Shown in pieces: positions 42,338 through 50,864 of a stretch of DNA of 60,030 nucleotides. Numbering within the stretch: position 1 is the first letter of the stretch; each line of letters begins with the position of its first letter. The position numbers and the translations under genes were made by a program. Source of the stretch: Azospirillum griseum (GTDB lineage: Bacteria; Pseudomonadota; Alphaproteobacteria; Azospirillales; Azospirillaceae); contig NZ_RXMA01000017.1 of assembly GCF_003966125.1 (NCBI RefSeq), positions 1 through 60,030 on the forward strand. The letters run 5' to 3'. A model generated the notes under the pieces. That model ran no database searches. It had not been told where the DNA came from and saw only the letters and a list, made by a program, of their open reading frames with translations.

Positions 42338-42883
42338 TCAGCGCGGCCACTGAGCCACCGTGCCGAACAGCGGGTCGGGGTTGATGAGCGCGTTGTGGAC
42401 GCCGACGACGGAGGCAAAGCCGGTCCACAGAATCAGCGGCAGCCAGATCGCGGCGATGGAGGGAGCGTCCTTCAGCACCAGCGCGATCGACAGGATGGTC
42501 AGCAGGAAAAACCCGACCGTCCAACCCGCCGCCAGAATCGGGCTGCCCAGGGTGAAATAGACCGCGCTGAAGGTGGCGTAGATCACCCAGGTGACGGCCT
42601 GAAGCCCGATCAACGCCCGCCGGTGGCGGATCGGCCGCGCCGGGTCGATCAGGCGCAGCCCGCCCCAGATCTGAAAGACGTTCAGCGTGAACCACATCAC
42701 CGGAAACACCCAACCCGGTGGCTGGATCGGTGACGGCTGATGCCCGGCGAAGGGCTGTGCCCCGCGTTCGACAAAGCCCCAGATGTTGACCACCACCCAA
42801 AACAGCAGCGGCGGCCACCACCGTTGGCGGAGCGGAACGGTGGTGGGCTGGGCGGCGGCGGGTCTGTGCGTCGTGTCGGTCAT
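42338..42883 (-). CDS. tspO: TspO/MBR family protein
   Basis: A 181-aa protein with five hydrophobic segments and the family pattern: IQPPGWVFPVMWFTLNVFQIWGGLRL, QAVTWVIYATFSAVYFTLGSPILAAGW and VLKDAPSIAAIWLPLILWTGFASVVGVHNALI. It binds porphyrins or sterols and is linked to tetrapyrrole or oxygen signalling in alphaproteobacteria. The N-terminal 20 residues are longer than in most members. It converges with the radical SAM gene; a GGCTGAG/CTCAGC inverted repeat covers both stops. Confidence 0.85.
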   Translation of the reverse strand: MTDTTHRPAAAQPTTVPLRQRWWPPLLFWVVVNIWGFVERGAQPFAGHQPSPIQPPGWVFPVMWFTLNVFQIWGGLRLIDPARPIRHRRALIGLQAVTWVIYATFSAVYFTLGSPILAAGWTVGFFLLTILSIALVLKDAPSIAAIWLPLILWTGFASVVGVHNALINPDPLFGTVAQWPR

Positions 42884-42950
42884 GCAGCGGCAGATAGGGC
42901 GAAGGCCAAGCGGATCAAGCTCTGGCGGATCAAGACCCGCGCGCTCACCC

Positions 42951-43175
42951 TCATTCGCTGGACGACAGGATCTTCGTGTTGGCCTCGGCCAGTTCGATGG
43001 CTTCGGTCAGCAGACCCAGGATGCGGATGTTGTGGGCCAGGATGCGGGCGATCTCCGGGCGGGGATCGGCGGCGTAGCCCTGCATCCGTTCGATCACGTC
43101 GGCGCGGACGGTCTTGAGAATCTGTTCGGTGGTGGAGCCGCCGGGGTTGGCGGCGGAGCGCAGCAGGACGGTCAT
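42951..43175 (-). CDS. Small conserved hypothetical protein
   Basis: A 74-aa helical protein (TTEQILKTVRADVIERMQGYAADPRPEIARILAHNIRILGLLTEAIELAEANTKIL), with no signal or membrane segment. GGGAGGG lies 6 nt before ATG 43175, the best ribosome-binding site in the area, which supports expression. Function unknown; a small regulator or adaptor is a guess. It lies between tspO and the amino-acid transporter operon. Confidence 0.6.
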   Translation of the reverse strand: MTVLLRSAANPGGSTTEQILKTVRADVIERMQGYAADPRPEIARILAHNIRILGLLTEAIELAEANTKILSSSE

Positions 43176-43298
43176 GGCGGTTCCCTCCCCTGTGGACGGG
43201 CGGGATCGCGCGCGGCGAGGTCCCTTGCCCTTTGCCATCAAGGTGGACCGATGGGCGGGCGGGATCAAGGCGATCCGGTCCCGCGCCGTGCGGTTGGC

Positions 43299-43988
43299 TT
43301 ACGCCCGCGCCCGCAGATAGGGCGTCAACCGCCATTCGGTGTGTTTGATGAAGCGCGACGCCAGGAAGTTCAGAAGCAGATAGATTGCCCCGGCGAGGAT
43401 GAAGATCTCGAACACCGCGTAGGTCTGCGAGATGATCTTGCGTGACACGCCGGTGATCTCCAGCATGGTGATGGTGCTGGCGAGCGAGCTGGCCTTGACC
43501 ATCAGGATCATTTCGTTGCCATAGGCGGGCAGCATCTGGCGGATCGCCATCGGCAGCACGATGCGGCGGAAGGCCAGAACCCGCGACATGCCGCAGGCCC
43601 GCGCCGCCTCCACCTGCCCGGCCGGGACCGACAGGATCGCCCCGCGCAGGATCTCGCTGGTGTAGGCCCCGGTGTTCAGCGTCAGCGCCAGGATGGCGCA
43701 CCACATCGGCTCGCGCAGCATCGGCCACAGGATGCTGTCGCGCACCGCCTCGAACTGTCCCAGCCCGTAATAGATCAGGAAGATCTGCACCAGCAGCGGC
43801 GTGCCGCGAAAGACGAAGACGTACCCGGCGGTCAGCGTTTCCGCCACCCGGTTGCCCGACAGGCGCAGCAGCGCGGTGGCAAAGGCCACCCCGGCCCCGA
43901 ACAGCAGCGAGGCGAAGACCAGCGTCAGCGTCAGCGGCAGCGCCCCCAGCAGGCGGGGCAGGCTGTCCCACATCAATTCCCAATCCAT
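43299..43988 (-). CDS. Polar amino-acid ABC transporter permease (HisM type)
   Basis: A 229-aa inner-membrane permease with about five TM helices and the EAA loop GQVEAARACGMSRVLAFRRIVLPMAIRQMLPAYGNEMI. It ends the operon ATPase - binding protein - HisQ - HisM (minus strand), 3 bp after the hisQ-like stop. Together these import a basic or polar amino acid. Confidence 0.92.
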   Translation of the reverse strand: MDWELMWDSLPRLLGALPLTLTLVFASLLFGAGVAFATALLRLSGNRVAETLTAGYVFVFRGTPLLVQIFLIYYGLGQFEAVRDSILWPMLREPMWCAILALTLNTGAYTSEILRGAILSVPAGQVEAARACGMSRVLAFRRIVLPMAIRQMLPAYGNEMILMVKASSLASTITMLEITGVSRKIISQTYAVFEIFILAGAIYLLLNFLASRFIKHTEWRLTPYLRARA

Positions 43989-43991
43989 GGG

Positions 43992-44696
43992 TCAGGCCCT
44001 CCGCACGCCGCGATTCGCCCGCCGTTCCGCCCGCTCGAACGCCGCCGTCGACACGGTGGTCAGCAGCAGATAGAGGACGGCGGCGGTGCTGTAGAACAGG
44101 AAGGGTTGCCGGGTGGAGCCGGAGGCGACGTGCGCCACCCGCATGATCTCGGCCAGCGCGGTGACGGAAATCAACGCGGTGTCCTTCAACGTCAATTGCC
44201 AGACATTGCCCAGCCCGGGCAGGGCGTAGCGCAGGGTCTGCGGGACCAGGACGCGGCGCAGGATCAACCAGCGGCTCATCCCGCAGGCGCGCGCCGCCTC
44301 GATCTGGCCGACCGGAACGGCCTGGACCGCGCCGCGAATGACCTCGGTCGAATAGGCCCCGGAAATCAGGCCGACCGCCGCCACGCCGATGGAAAAGGCG
44401 TCGATCTCGATGTAGCCCTCGTAGCCGAAGATCCCGGCCACCGCCATGATCGCCCCGCTGCCGCCGAAGAACAGCAGATAGATGACCAGCAGTTCGGGAA
44501 CGCCGCGCACGATGGTGGTGTAGACCTCGGCGATGCCGTTCAGGATCAGGCTGTGGCTCAGCTTGGCCGCCGCCCCCGCCGAACCGAACAGGATGCCCAG
44601 GGTGAAGGAGGACACGGACACGGCGATGGTCATCGCCAACCCGCTCAAAAGCTGTCCGCCCCAGCCATTCGGGCCAAATGAAAGAAGTTCCAGCAT
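43992..44696 (-). CDS. Polar amino-acid ABC transporter permease (HisQ type)
   Basis: A 234-aa permease with five TM helices and the EAA loop GQIEAARACGMSRWLILRRVLVPQTLRYALPGLGNVWQ. It forms a heterodimer with the next gene product. ATG 44696 (MLELLSFGPNGWG) is the standard HisQ start. It is separated from the binding-protein gene by a perfect hairpin. Confidence 0.92.
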   Translation of the reverse strand: MLELLSFGPNGWGGQLLSGLAMTIAVSVSSFTLGILFGSAGAAAKLSHSLILNGIAEVYTTIVRGVPELLVIYLLFFGGSGAIMAVAGIFGYEGYIEIDAFSIGVAAVGLISGAYSTEVIRGAVQAVPVGQIEAARACGMSRWLILRRVLVPQTLRYALPGLGNVWQLTLKDTALISVTALAEIMRVAHVASGSTRQPFLFYSTAAVLYLLLTTVSTAAFERAERRANRGVRRA

Positions 44697-44732
44697 GGGC
44701 CGCTCAAGATAGGACGTGCGGGCAGAAAGGGA

Positions 44733-44766
44733 CGGCCCCTCCCCCACCGGCGTGGGGGAGGGGCCG
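44733..44766. terminator. Intercistronic hairpin between binding protein and permease genes
   Basis: A perfect 15-bp stem, CGGCCCCTCCCCCAC (44733-44747) with GTGGGGGAGGGGCCG (44752-44766), loop CGGC. There is only a weak T-rich tail (TCCCTTTCT) on the minus strand. It probably acts as an attenuator or 3'-end protector, giving more binding protein than permease. Confidence 0.75.
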
Positions 44767-44772
44767 GTTTCC

Positions 44773-45615
44773 TCACTTGATGGCGATGTCGTAGCCGAAA
44801 TGCTTGGTGCTCAACTTGGTGACGGTGCCGTCCTTGGTGGCGTCGGCGATCGCCTTGTTGAACTTGTCCTTCAGGTCCTTGTCGGCCTTGCGCAGGCCGA
44901 CGCCGACGCCGTCGCCCAGCACGCCGCGCGAGAAGGCCGGGCCGAACAGAACCATGCCCTTGGCCGCGTCGGCCTCCAGCACGGCGCTGACCGCCGAACG
45001 GTCGCCGAAGATGGCGTCCACACGACCGGCGGCCATGTCGATGCCCGCGTTGTCGAGCTTGTCATAGGTGCGGACCGCGACCGACGGCAGCAGCTTTTCC
45101 ATGAAGTTGGCCTGGATGGTCGAGGTCTGGACACCGACCGTCTTGCCCTTCAGCACTTCGCCCAGCTTGGCGACCGCCGCCTTGTTCTCCGGCGTGTCCT
45201 TGGTCAGATCGACGCGCTCGGCCCCGAACTTGGCGGCGGCCAGCGGCGAAGCCTTGGGAATGCCGAACATCGACGGTTCGGTGCCATAGGCGTTGGAGAA
45301 CTCGATCACCTTCTTGCGTTCGGCGGTGATCGACATGGCGGCCATGATGGCGTCGTATTTGCCCTGCTGGAGTGCCGGAATGATGCCGTCCCAATCCTGG
45401 GCGACGACCTCGCATTCGGCCCCCATCCGCTTGCACAGATCCTGGGCGAGGTCGATTTCAAAGCCGACCAGCTTGCCCGACGGATCGGTGGCGTTCCACG
45501 GGGCGTAGGCGCCTTCGGTGGCGATGCGGATTTTCTTCCAATCCTTGGCGTCGGCCGAACCGCCAGCCACCGCCATCAGGGCGCCCAGCGCCAAAGCCGC
45601 AACGATCTTCTTCAC
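44773..45615 (-). CDS. Periplasmic polar amino-acid binding protein
   Basis: A 280-aa solute-binding protein: signal peptide MKKIVAALALGALMAVAGGSADA, KIRIATEGAYAPWNATDPSGKLVGFEIDLAQDLCKRMGAECEVVAQDWDGIIPALQQGKYDAIMAAMSITAERKKVIEFSNAY, the LAO/HisJ-type signature. The ligand is probably lysine/arginine/ornithine or histidine. The GTG start at 45615 follows AGGAGAG. Confidence 0.94.
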   Translation of the reverse strand: MKKIVAALALGALMAVAGGSADAKDWKKIRIATEGAYAPWNATDPSGKLVGFEIDLAQDLCKRMGAECEVVAQDWDGIIPALQQGKYDAIMAAMSITAERKKVIEFSNAYGTEPSMFGIPKASPLAAAKFGAERVDLTKDTPENKAAVAKLGEVLKGKTVGVQTSTIQANFMEKLLPSVAVRTYDKLDNAGIDMAAGRVDAIFGDRSAVSAVLEADAAKGMVLFGPAFSRGVLGDGVGVGLRKADKDLKDKFNKAIADATKDGTVTKLSTKHFGYDIAIK

Positions 45616-45766
45616 GGTTACTCTCCTCTGTTCAGCAGTGCCCTTGTTTCATCGGGCATGGTTGGTTCAAACGGGTCCGCTTGATTCGCTGTGACCCAGG
45701 GCGGCGGACGCTGCCCCATAGGACAAGCCTGACCATTTCGTCAGAAGTTTCAAGAGAAACCGCTTA

Positions 45767-46576
45767 TCAGGCGGCCCCGGACAGGTGGCGGGCCAGGAAT
45801 TGGCGGACCCGGTCGGAGTCGGGGTTGGTCAGCACCTTGTCGGGCGCTCCTTCCTCCTCGATGCGGCCCTGGTGCAGGAACACCACCTTCGACGCCACCT
45901 CGCGGGCGAAGCCCATCTCGTGCGTCACCAGGATCATGGTGTTGCCCTCGTCCGCCAATTGACGGATGACGCGCAGCACTTCGCCCACCAGTTCGGGGTC
46001 GAGCGCGGAGGTCGGCTCGTCGAACAGCATCACCTTGGGCTGCATCGCCAGCGCCCGCGCGATGGCGGCGCGCTGCTGCTGCCCGCCCGACAGTTGAACG
46101 GGATAGGAATCGGCCTTGGCCAGGATGCCGACCTTGTCCAGCAGCATGCGGGCGCGGTCGACGGCCTCGGCCCGTGGTACGCCCAGCACATGGACCGGCG
46201 CCTCGATGACGTTCTCCAGGATCGTCATGTGGGTCCACAGGTTGAAGCTCTGGAACACCATGCCCAGCCGGGTGCGGATGCGCTCCACCTGCCGGGCGTC
46301 GGCGGGCACGGTGGACCGGCCGTTGCGTATCTTTTTCAGCCCGATGGTCTCGCCGCCGATGGTCACGCGGCCCTCGTCGGGGATCTCCAGCATGTTGATG
46401 CAGCGGAGCAGGGTGCTTTTCCCTGACCCGGACGAGCCGATCATGGTGATGACGTCGCCCACCCGCGCGGTCAGCGACACGCCCTTCAGGACTTCCAGCT
46501 CGCCAAACCGTTTGTGGAGATCCTCGACGACGACGGCGGCGGGGGCGGTGTCACTGACAGGCGGGTGTCGATGCAT
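45767..46576 (-). CDS. Polar amino-acid ABC transporter ATP-binding protein (HisP type)
   Basis: A 269-aa ATPase: Walker [17 protein letters not shown], signature [17 protein letters not shown], Walker [17 protein letters not shown]-loop LVTHEMGFA. It is the first gene of the operon; 151 bp separate it from the binding-protein gene, which may have its own promoter. Confidence 0.94.
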   Translation of the reverse strand: MHRHPPVSDTAPAAVVVEDLHKRFGELEVLKGVSLTARVGDVITMIGSSGSGKSTLLRCINMLEIPDEGRVTIGGETIGLKKIRNGRSTVPADARQVERIRTRLGMVFQSFNLWTHMTILENVIEAPVHVLGVPRAEAVDRARMLLDKVGILAKADSYPVQLSGGQQQRAAIARALAMQPKVMLFDEPTSALDPELVGEVLRVIRQLADEGNTMILVTHEMGFAREVASKVVFLHQGRIEEEGAPDKVLTNPDSDRVRQFLARHLSGAA

Positions 46577-46672
46577 GCGGGAAACCGGATCGGTTGTGGT
46601 GTTACCAATGCAATACAGGCTAGACCGGGGCGCATGGGTTCCGCAACGCGGATTTCACAGTTTTCCCGGCCC

Positions 46673-48352
46673 TTACCATAGAAACAGCACGATCAACTGC
46701 GGGGCCAGGATGCGCAGGAACATCACCAGCGGGTAAACGGTGGCGTAGGCGAGCGACGGCGCTTCCGACGGCGACAGCGCGTTGGCGAAGGCCAGTGCGG
46801 GCGGATCGGTCATCCCGCCGGCCAGCAGGCCGCAGACGGTCAGGTAATTCAGCCCGAACAGCGCGCGGGCGGCCAGCCCGACGATCAGCAGCGGAATCAG
46901 GGTGATCGCCGCCCCGCAGGCGATCCACAGCGCGCCGTCGCCGTGCAGCAGCGTGTCGAGGAAACGGTCGCCGGATAGGAAGCCGACCACCGCCAGGAAC
47001 AGCACGATCCCGATCTCGCGCAGGGCCAGATTGGCCGCCGGGGGCATGAACCACACCAGCGGCCCGGCGTGGCCCAGCCGCGCCAGCGCGATGGCCACGA
47101 CCAGCGGCCCACCGGCCAAACCCAGCTTCAGCGGGGCGGGCATCCCCGGCACATAGACGGGAATCGACCCCAGCAGCACGCCCAGCGCGATGCCGATGAA
47201 GACCGGGATGAAATCCACCTGTTGCAGGCGGCGCGGCGCGTTGCCGACCAGATGGGCGACGCGGTGCAGATCGTCGGGCTTGCCGATGGCGGTGACGATG
47301 TCGCCGAATTGCAGGGACAGCGACGGCGACGGGACCAGCTCCACCCCCGCCCGGTTCACCCGGCTGACCACCACGTCATAGGCGTCGGCGAGGTTGAGCT
47401 GGCCGATGGTCTTGCCCAACACCGCGTTGGCGGTCACGACCAGCCGGTCCCACCGCACATCGGTCCCCTTGGTGGTCAGCGGCACGTCGGAAACGTCGCC
47501 CAGAAAGGCGCGAAGCTGCTCCAGCTTCGGGCGCGGGCCGACCAGATGGAAGACGTCGCCCGGCTGGATCGTGGTGTCGGGGTGCGGCACGCACAGCCGC
47601 CCGCCGCGCATCATCCGCGACGCGACGATGCCCAGATCGCCGAACAGGTGGATGTCGCGCAGGGCGTTGCCGAACACCGTCGGGTTGCGCACGGCCACGT
47701 CCAGCGTGTCGATGACCGTCACCTCCGCCCGGCGGCGGTCGTCGAAGATCCTGGCCTCAGCCACCGGATCCAGGCGAAACACCGCGCGCACCGTCATCAT
47801 GGCGATCAGGATGCCGACGATGCCGAAGGGATAGGCAACGGCGTAGCCGAGACTCGGCGTTTCCAGCGCGGCGGCGGGTGCCCCGACCTCCGCCAGAATC
47901 TGTTGCGCCGCGCCGAGCGAGGGCGTGTTGGTCACGGCCCCCGACAGCAGCCCCAGCACGGCGGGCAGGGGCAGCCCGACCACGAGATGCAGGACCACCG
48001 CCACCGCCACCCCGCCCGCCACCAGCGCCGCCGCCAGCAGGTTGAGCGTCAACCCCGACCGCTTCAGCGCGGCGAAGAAGCCCGGCCCGACCTGGACCCC
48101 GATGGTGTAGACGAACAGGATCAGACCGAATTCCCGCAGGAAATGCAGGACGTGGGTGTCGAGCTTCACGCCCAGCGACGCGGCGATCTGGCCACCGGCC
48201 AGCCCGGCGAACAGCACCCCGCCGATGCCCAGCCCCACCCCCTTGATCTTGATCTGCCCCAGCGCCAGACCGGCGGCGGCGATCAGGCTGAGGGTCAGCA
48301 TGATCCGCGCGATGTCGGGCAGACCGTTGAACAGCGACAGCAGGGTGGGCAT
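46673..48352 (-). CDS. AspT/YidE/YbjL-type membrane transporter with RCK domains
   Basis: A 559-aa putative antiporter. Two membrane halves (residues ~1-165 and ~380-559) each with a duplication-family motif (LSGAVTNTPSLGAAQQ and LAGGMTDPPALAFAN) flank two RCK_C (TrkA-C) domains (~200-370, HLFGDLGIVASRMMRGGRLCVPHPDTTIQPGDVFHLVGP). This is the AAE family, of which AspT exchanges aspartate for alanine; most YidE-like members have no known substrate. The 410-bp gap upstream contains only a GGGCGG/CCGCCC hairpin and AT-rich promoter-like DNA. Confidence 0.88.
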   Translation of the reverse strand: MPTLLSLFNGLPDIARIMLTLSLIAAAGLALGQIKIKGVGLGIGGVLFAGLAGGQIAASLGVKLDTHVLHFLREFGLILFVYTIGVQVGPGFFAALKRSGLTLNLLAAALVAGGVAVAVVLHLVVGLPLPAVLGLLSGAVTNTPSLGAAQQILAEVGAPAAALETPSLGYAVAYPFGIVGILIAMMTVRAVFRLDPVAEARIFDDRRRAEVTVIDTLDVAVRNPTVFGNALRDIHLFGDLGIVASRMMRGGRLCVPHPDTTIQPGDVFHLVGPRPKLEQLRAFLGDVSDVPLTTKGTDVRWDRLVVTANAVLGKTIGQLNLADAYDVVVSRVNRAGVELVPSPSLSLQFGDIVTAIGKPDDLHRVAHLVGNAPRRLQQVDFIPVFIGIALGVLLGSIPVYVPGMPAPLKLGLAGGPLVVAIALARLGHAGPLVWFMPPAANLALREIGIVLFLAVVGFLSGDRFLDTLLHGDGALWIACGAAITLIPLLIVGLAARALFGLNYLTVCGLLAGGMTDPPALAFANALSPSEAPSLAYATVYPLVMFLRILAPQLIVLFLW

Positions 48353-48762
48353 GCGGACTCCGTCGGAAACCAGAAACCGGACATGGGCGGGAACCGCCCA
48401 TCATCGCGGCCATCCTGCGCGGGCCATCGGGGGAAGTCCTTGATTCAGAACAATGCCCCAAAAAAATCACACCGGTGGCCCCGCTGCCCCATTTCACCCA
48501 AATTTTGCCACTTTCTTGGATTACCTATGAAGCCAACCAAACGGCAGCCGTCCGCTGCATTATTGGGCGTCCCCCCTAACGCCACCCGCAACGGACAGGT
48601 CGCCGGACGACCGAGCAGTCACCAGTCAGACCCCGACTGGACGCGCGGCCATCGTGAGAACCCCCTCGCGGTGGCCGTTTCTTTTTTCCGGTCGCCGCTC
48701 CGCCCTGTGCTATAGCAGCGGCGCTCCGCTTGTCCCGCCCACTGTGCACCGACCCGACCGCC

Positions 48763-49446
48763 ATGCCCGATTTCGCTGGATTCGCGCTGACCTGCCTGCG
48801 CGGCGACCGTCTGGTGTTCACCGGCCTGGATTTCCATCTGGCCCCCGGCGGGGCGCTGGTGCTGCTCGGCCCCAACGGCAGCGGCAAATCCAGTTTGCTG
48901 CGGGTGATGGGCGGCCTGCTCAAACCCTTTCGCGGCGAGTTGCGGTGGGGCGACGCGCGGGTGTCCGACGATCCCGACGCCCACCGCGCCAACGTCCAAT
49001 ATGTCGGCCATCTCGACGCGGTGAAGCCGGTGTTGAGCGCGGCGGAAAACCTGGCCTTCTGGGCGGCGATGGCCGGGGCGGCCGACCCGATGGCGCGGGC
49101 GCGCCAGGCGCTGGACCGGCTGGGGGTGCCGCACATCGCCGACGTGCCGGGCCGCTGCCTGTCCGCCGGGCAGAAGCGCCGCTTGAATCTGGCCCGCCTG
49201 CTGGCCGCACCGGCCCCGCTGTGGCTGCTGGACGAGCCGACCGTCGCGCTCGACCGCGCCGCCATCGCCCTGTTCGAAGGGATGATCGCCGACCACCGGG
49301 CGGCGGGCGGCATGGTGGCGCTGTCCACCCACACCGACATCGCGACTCCGGGCGGAACCGACCTGCACCTTGACCGTTTCGCCCCCGACTCCGGTCACGA
49401 CGACGATGATTTTCTGGATGAGGACGGGGAGGAGGACGCGCCATGA
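48763..49446 (+). CDS. ccmA: Cytochrome c biogenesis heme exporter ATPase CcmA
   Basis: A 227-aa ABC ATPase: Walker A LLGPNGSGKSSLLRVM, short signature LSAGQKRRLNLARLL and Walker B LWLLDEPTVALD; the CcmA-typical N-terminus DFAGFALTCLRGDRLVFTGLDF. It powers release of heme from CcmE with CcmBC. The acidic tail (DDDDFLDEDGEEDAP) is an extension. A TATAGC element at about 48711 may be its -10. Confidence 0.93.
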   Translation: MPDFAGFALTCLRGDRLVFTGLDFHLAPGGALVLLGPNGSGKSSLLRVMGGLLKPFRGELRWGDARVSDDPDAHRANVQYVGHLDAVKPVLSAAENLAFWAAMAGAADPMARARQALDRLGVPHIADVPGRCLSAGQKRRLNLARLLAAPAPLWLLDEPTVALDRAAIALFEGMIADHRAAGGMVALSTHTDIATPGGTDLHLDRFAPDSGHDDDDFLDEDGEEDAP

Positions 49447-50108
49447 CCCGTTTTCTGCGTCTGGTGGGCCGCGATCTGCGGCTGGCGTTGCGCCAGGGAT
49501 CGGACGCCACCATCGCCGTGATGTTCTTTGTGCTGTGCGTGGTGCTGTTCCCCTTCGGTGTCGGGCCGGAGCCGAACATCCTTGCCCGCATCGCCGCCGG
49601 GGTGATCTGGGTCGCGGCCCTGCTGGCGTCCCTGCTGTCGCTGGAGCGGCTGTTCCAGACCGATTACGAGGATGGGTCGCTGGAGCTGCTCTCCCTCACC
49701 GCCCTGCCGCTGGAGGCGGTGGTGCTGGCCAAGACGCTGGCCCATTGGCTGGTGACGGGGGTCCCGCTGATCGCCGCCGCCCCGCTGCTGGCGGTGCTGC
49801 TGAACATGGACGCGGCGGGCTTTGGTGTGCTGGTGCTGACGCTGGCCATCGGCACGCCGATCCTCAGCCTGATCGGGGCGATCGGGGCGGCGCTGACGCT
49901 GGGGGCGCGGCGCGGCGGGGTGCTGCTGTCGCTGCTGATCCTGCCGCTCTACATCCCCGTGCTGATTTTCGGTGCGGGGGCCATCGACGCCGCCATCAAC
50001 AACCTGACGCCGCGCCCGCACCTGCTGTTGCTGGCCGGAATCTTCGCCGCCGCCCTGCCGCTCGCCCCCTGGGCCGGTGCCGCCGCCCTGCGGCAAGCGG
50101 TGGAGTGA
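49443..50108 (+). CDS. ccmB: Heme exporter protein CcmB
   Basis: A 221-aa membrane protein with six hydrophobic segments and the CcmB signatures FLRLVGRDLRLALRQGSDATIAVMFFVLCVVLFPFGVGPEP and DYEDGSLELLSLTALPLEAVVLAKTLAHW. It overlaps ccmA by 4 bp (ATGA). The ccmC gene that usually follows is not here; the convergent glutathione peroxidase gene begins 20 bp later. Confidence 0.94.
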   Translation: MTRFLRLVGRDLRLALRQGSDATIAVMFFVLCVVLFPFGVGPEPNILARIAAGVIWVAALLASLLSLERLFQTDYEDGSLELLSLTALPLEAVVLAKTLAHWLVTGVPLIAAAPLLAVLLNMDAAGFGVLVLTLAIGTPILSLIGAIGAALTLGARRGGVLLSLLILPLYIPVLIFGAGAIDAAINNLTPRPHLLLLAGIFAAALPLAPWAGAAALRQAVE

Positions 50109-50128
50109 CAGAGCGGCGGTTTTCGGAT

Positions 50129-50695
50129 TCAGGATTTCGGCAGCAACGCTTCGATGGCCTTGCGGACCTTGGCCGATTCGGGGTCGGTCACGGTGGAGAA
50201 CCAGGAGGCCAGCGTGCCGTCCGGGGCGATCAGGTATTTGTGGAAGTTCCAGCGCGGCTTGGCGAGCATGCCCAGCTCGTCCCCGGCCCAGCGGTAGAAG
50301 GGGTGGGCCTTGTCACCCGACACCACGGTCTTGTCGGCCAGCGGGAAGTCGATCTTGTAATTGACCTCGCAGAAATCCTTGATCGTCGCGGCGCTGCCCG
50401 GCTCCTGACCGCCGAAATCGTCGGACGGCACGCCGACCACCACCAGCCCACGGGCGCGGTAGCTCTGCCACAGCGCTTCCAACCCCTTGTATTGTGGGGT
50501 GAAGCCGCATTGGGAGGCCGTGTTCACCACCAGGATGGCCTTGCCCTTGAACTGCGACAGCGGCAGCGGTTGGCCATCGATGCCCTGAAAGGTGAAATCA
50601 TAGGCGCTGGCGGCCATGGCGGACAGGCTCCCGGAGACGAGAAGGACGGCGGACAGGGTGGCGGTGCGGAGAACGGCGGCGATTCGGGCGATCAT
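50129..50695 (-). CDS. Exported glutathione peroxidase (Cys type)
   Basis: A 188-aa thiol peroxidase with a signal peptide (TATLSAVLLVSGSLSAMAASA) and the GPx active site VVNTASQCGFTPQY (peroxidatic Cys), plus FPLADKTVV and WNFHKYLI (catalytic Trp/Asn/Gln network). It would detoxify peroxides in the periplasm, probably with a thioredoxin-like reductant rather than glutathione. Start ATG 50695; divergent from the DMT permease over 169 bp. Confidence 0.92.
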   Translation of the reverse strand: MIARIAAVLRTATLSAVLLVSGSLSAMAASAYDFTFQGIDGQPLPLSQFKGKAILVVNTASQCGFTPQYKGLEALWQSYRARGLVVVGVPSDDFGGQEPGSAATIKDFCEVNYKIDFPLADKTVVSGDKAHPFYRWAGDELGMLAKPRWNFHKYLIAPDGTLASWFSTVTDPESAKVRKAIEALLPKS

Positions 50696-50864
50696 GGCGG
50701 TGGTCCGTTTGCGGTCCTGGCCCGGCGCGGCGGCGTTGGGACGGGCCGTGCGGATCCTGTTGGCTGTTTGTACGCAGCTCCCCGGGTGTTGGATCACCTG
50801 GGGGCAAATTGGGTGTAATGTCGGCCCGCCGTTGCCTCCCCTTTGGATTTGAGAGGATCCCCCC

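Noticed and set aside
48526..48715. Small plus-strand frame beginning MKPTKRQPSAALLG in the 410-bp gap before ccmA
   Set aside because: No ribosome-binding site, no conserved pattern, and it overlaps the probable ccmA promoter.
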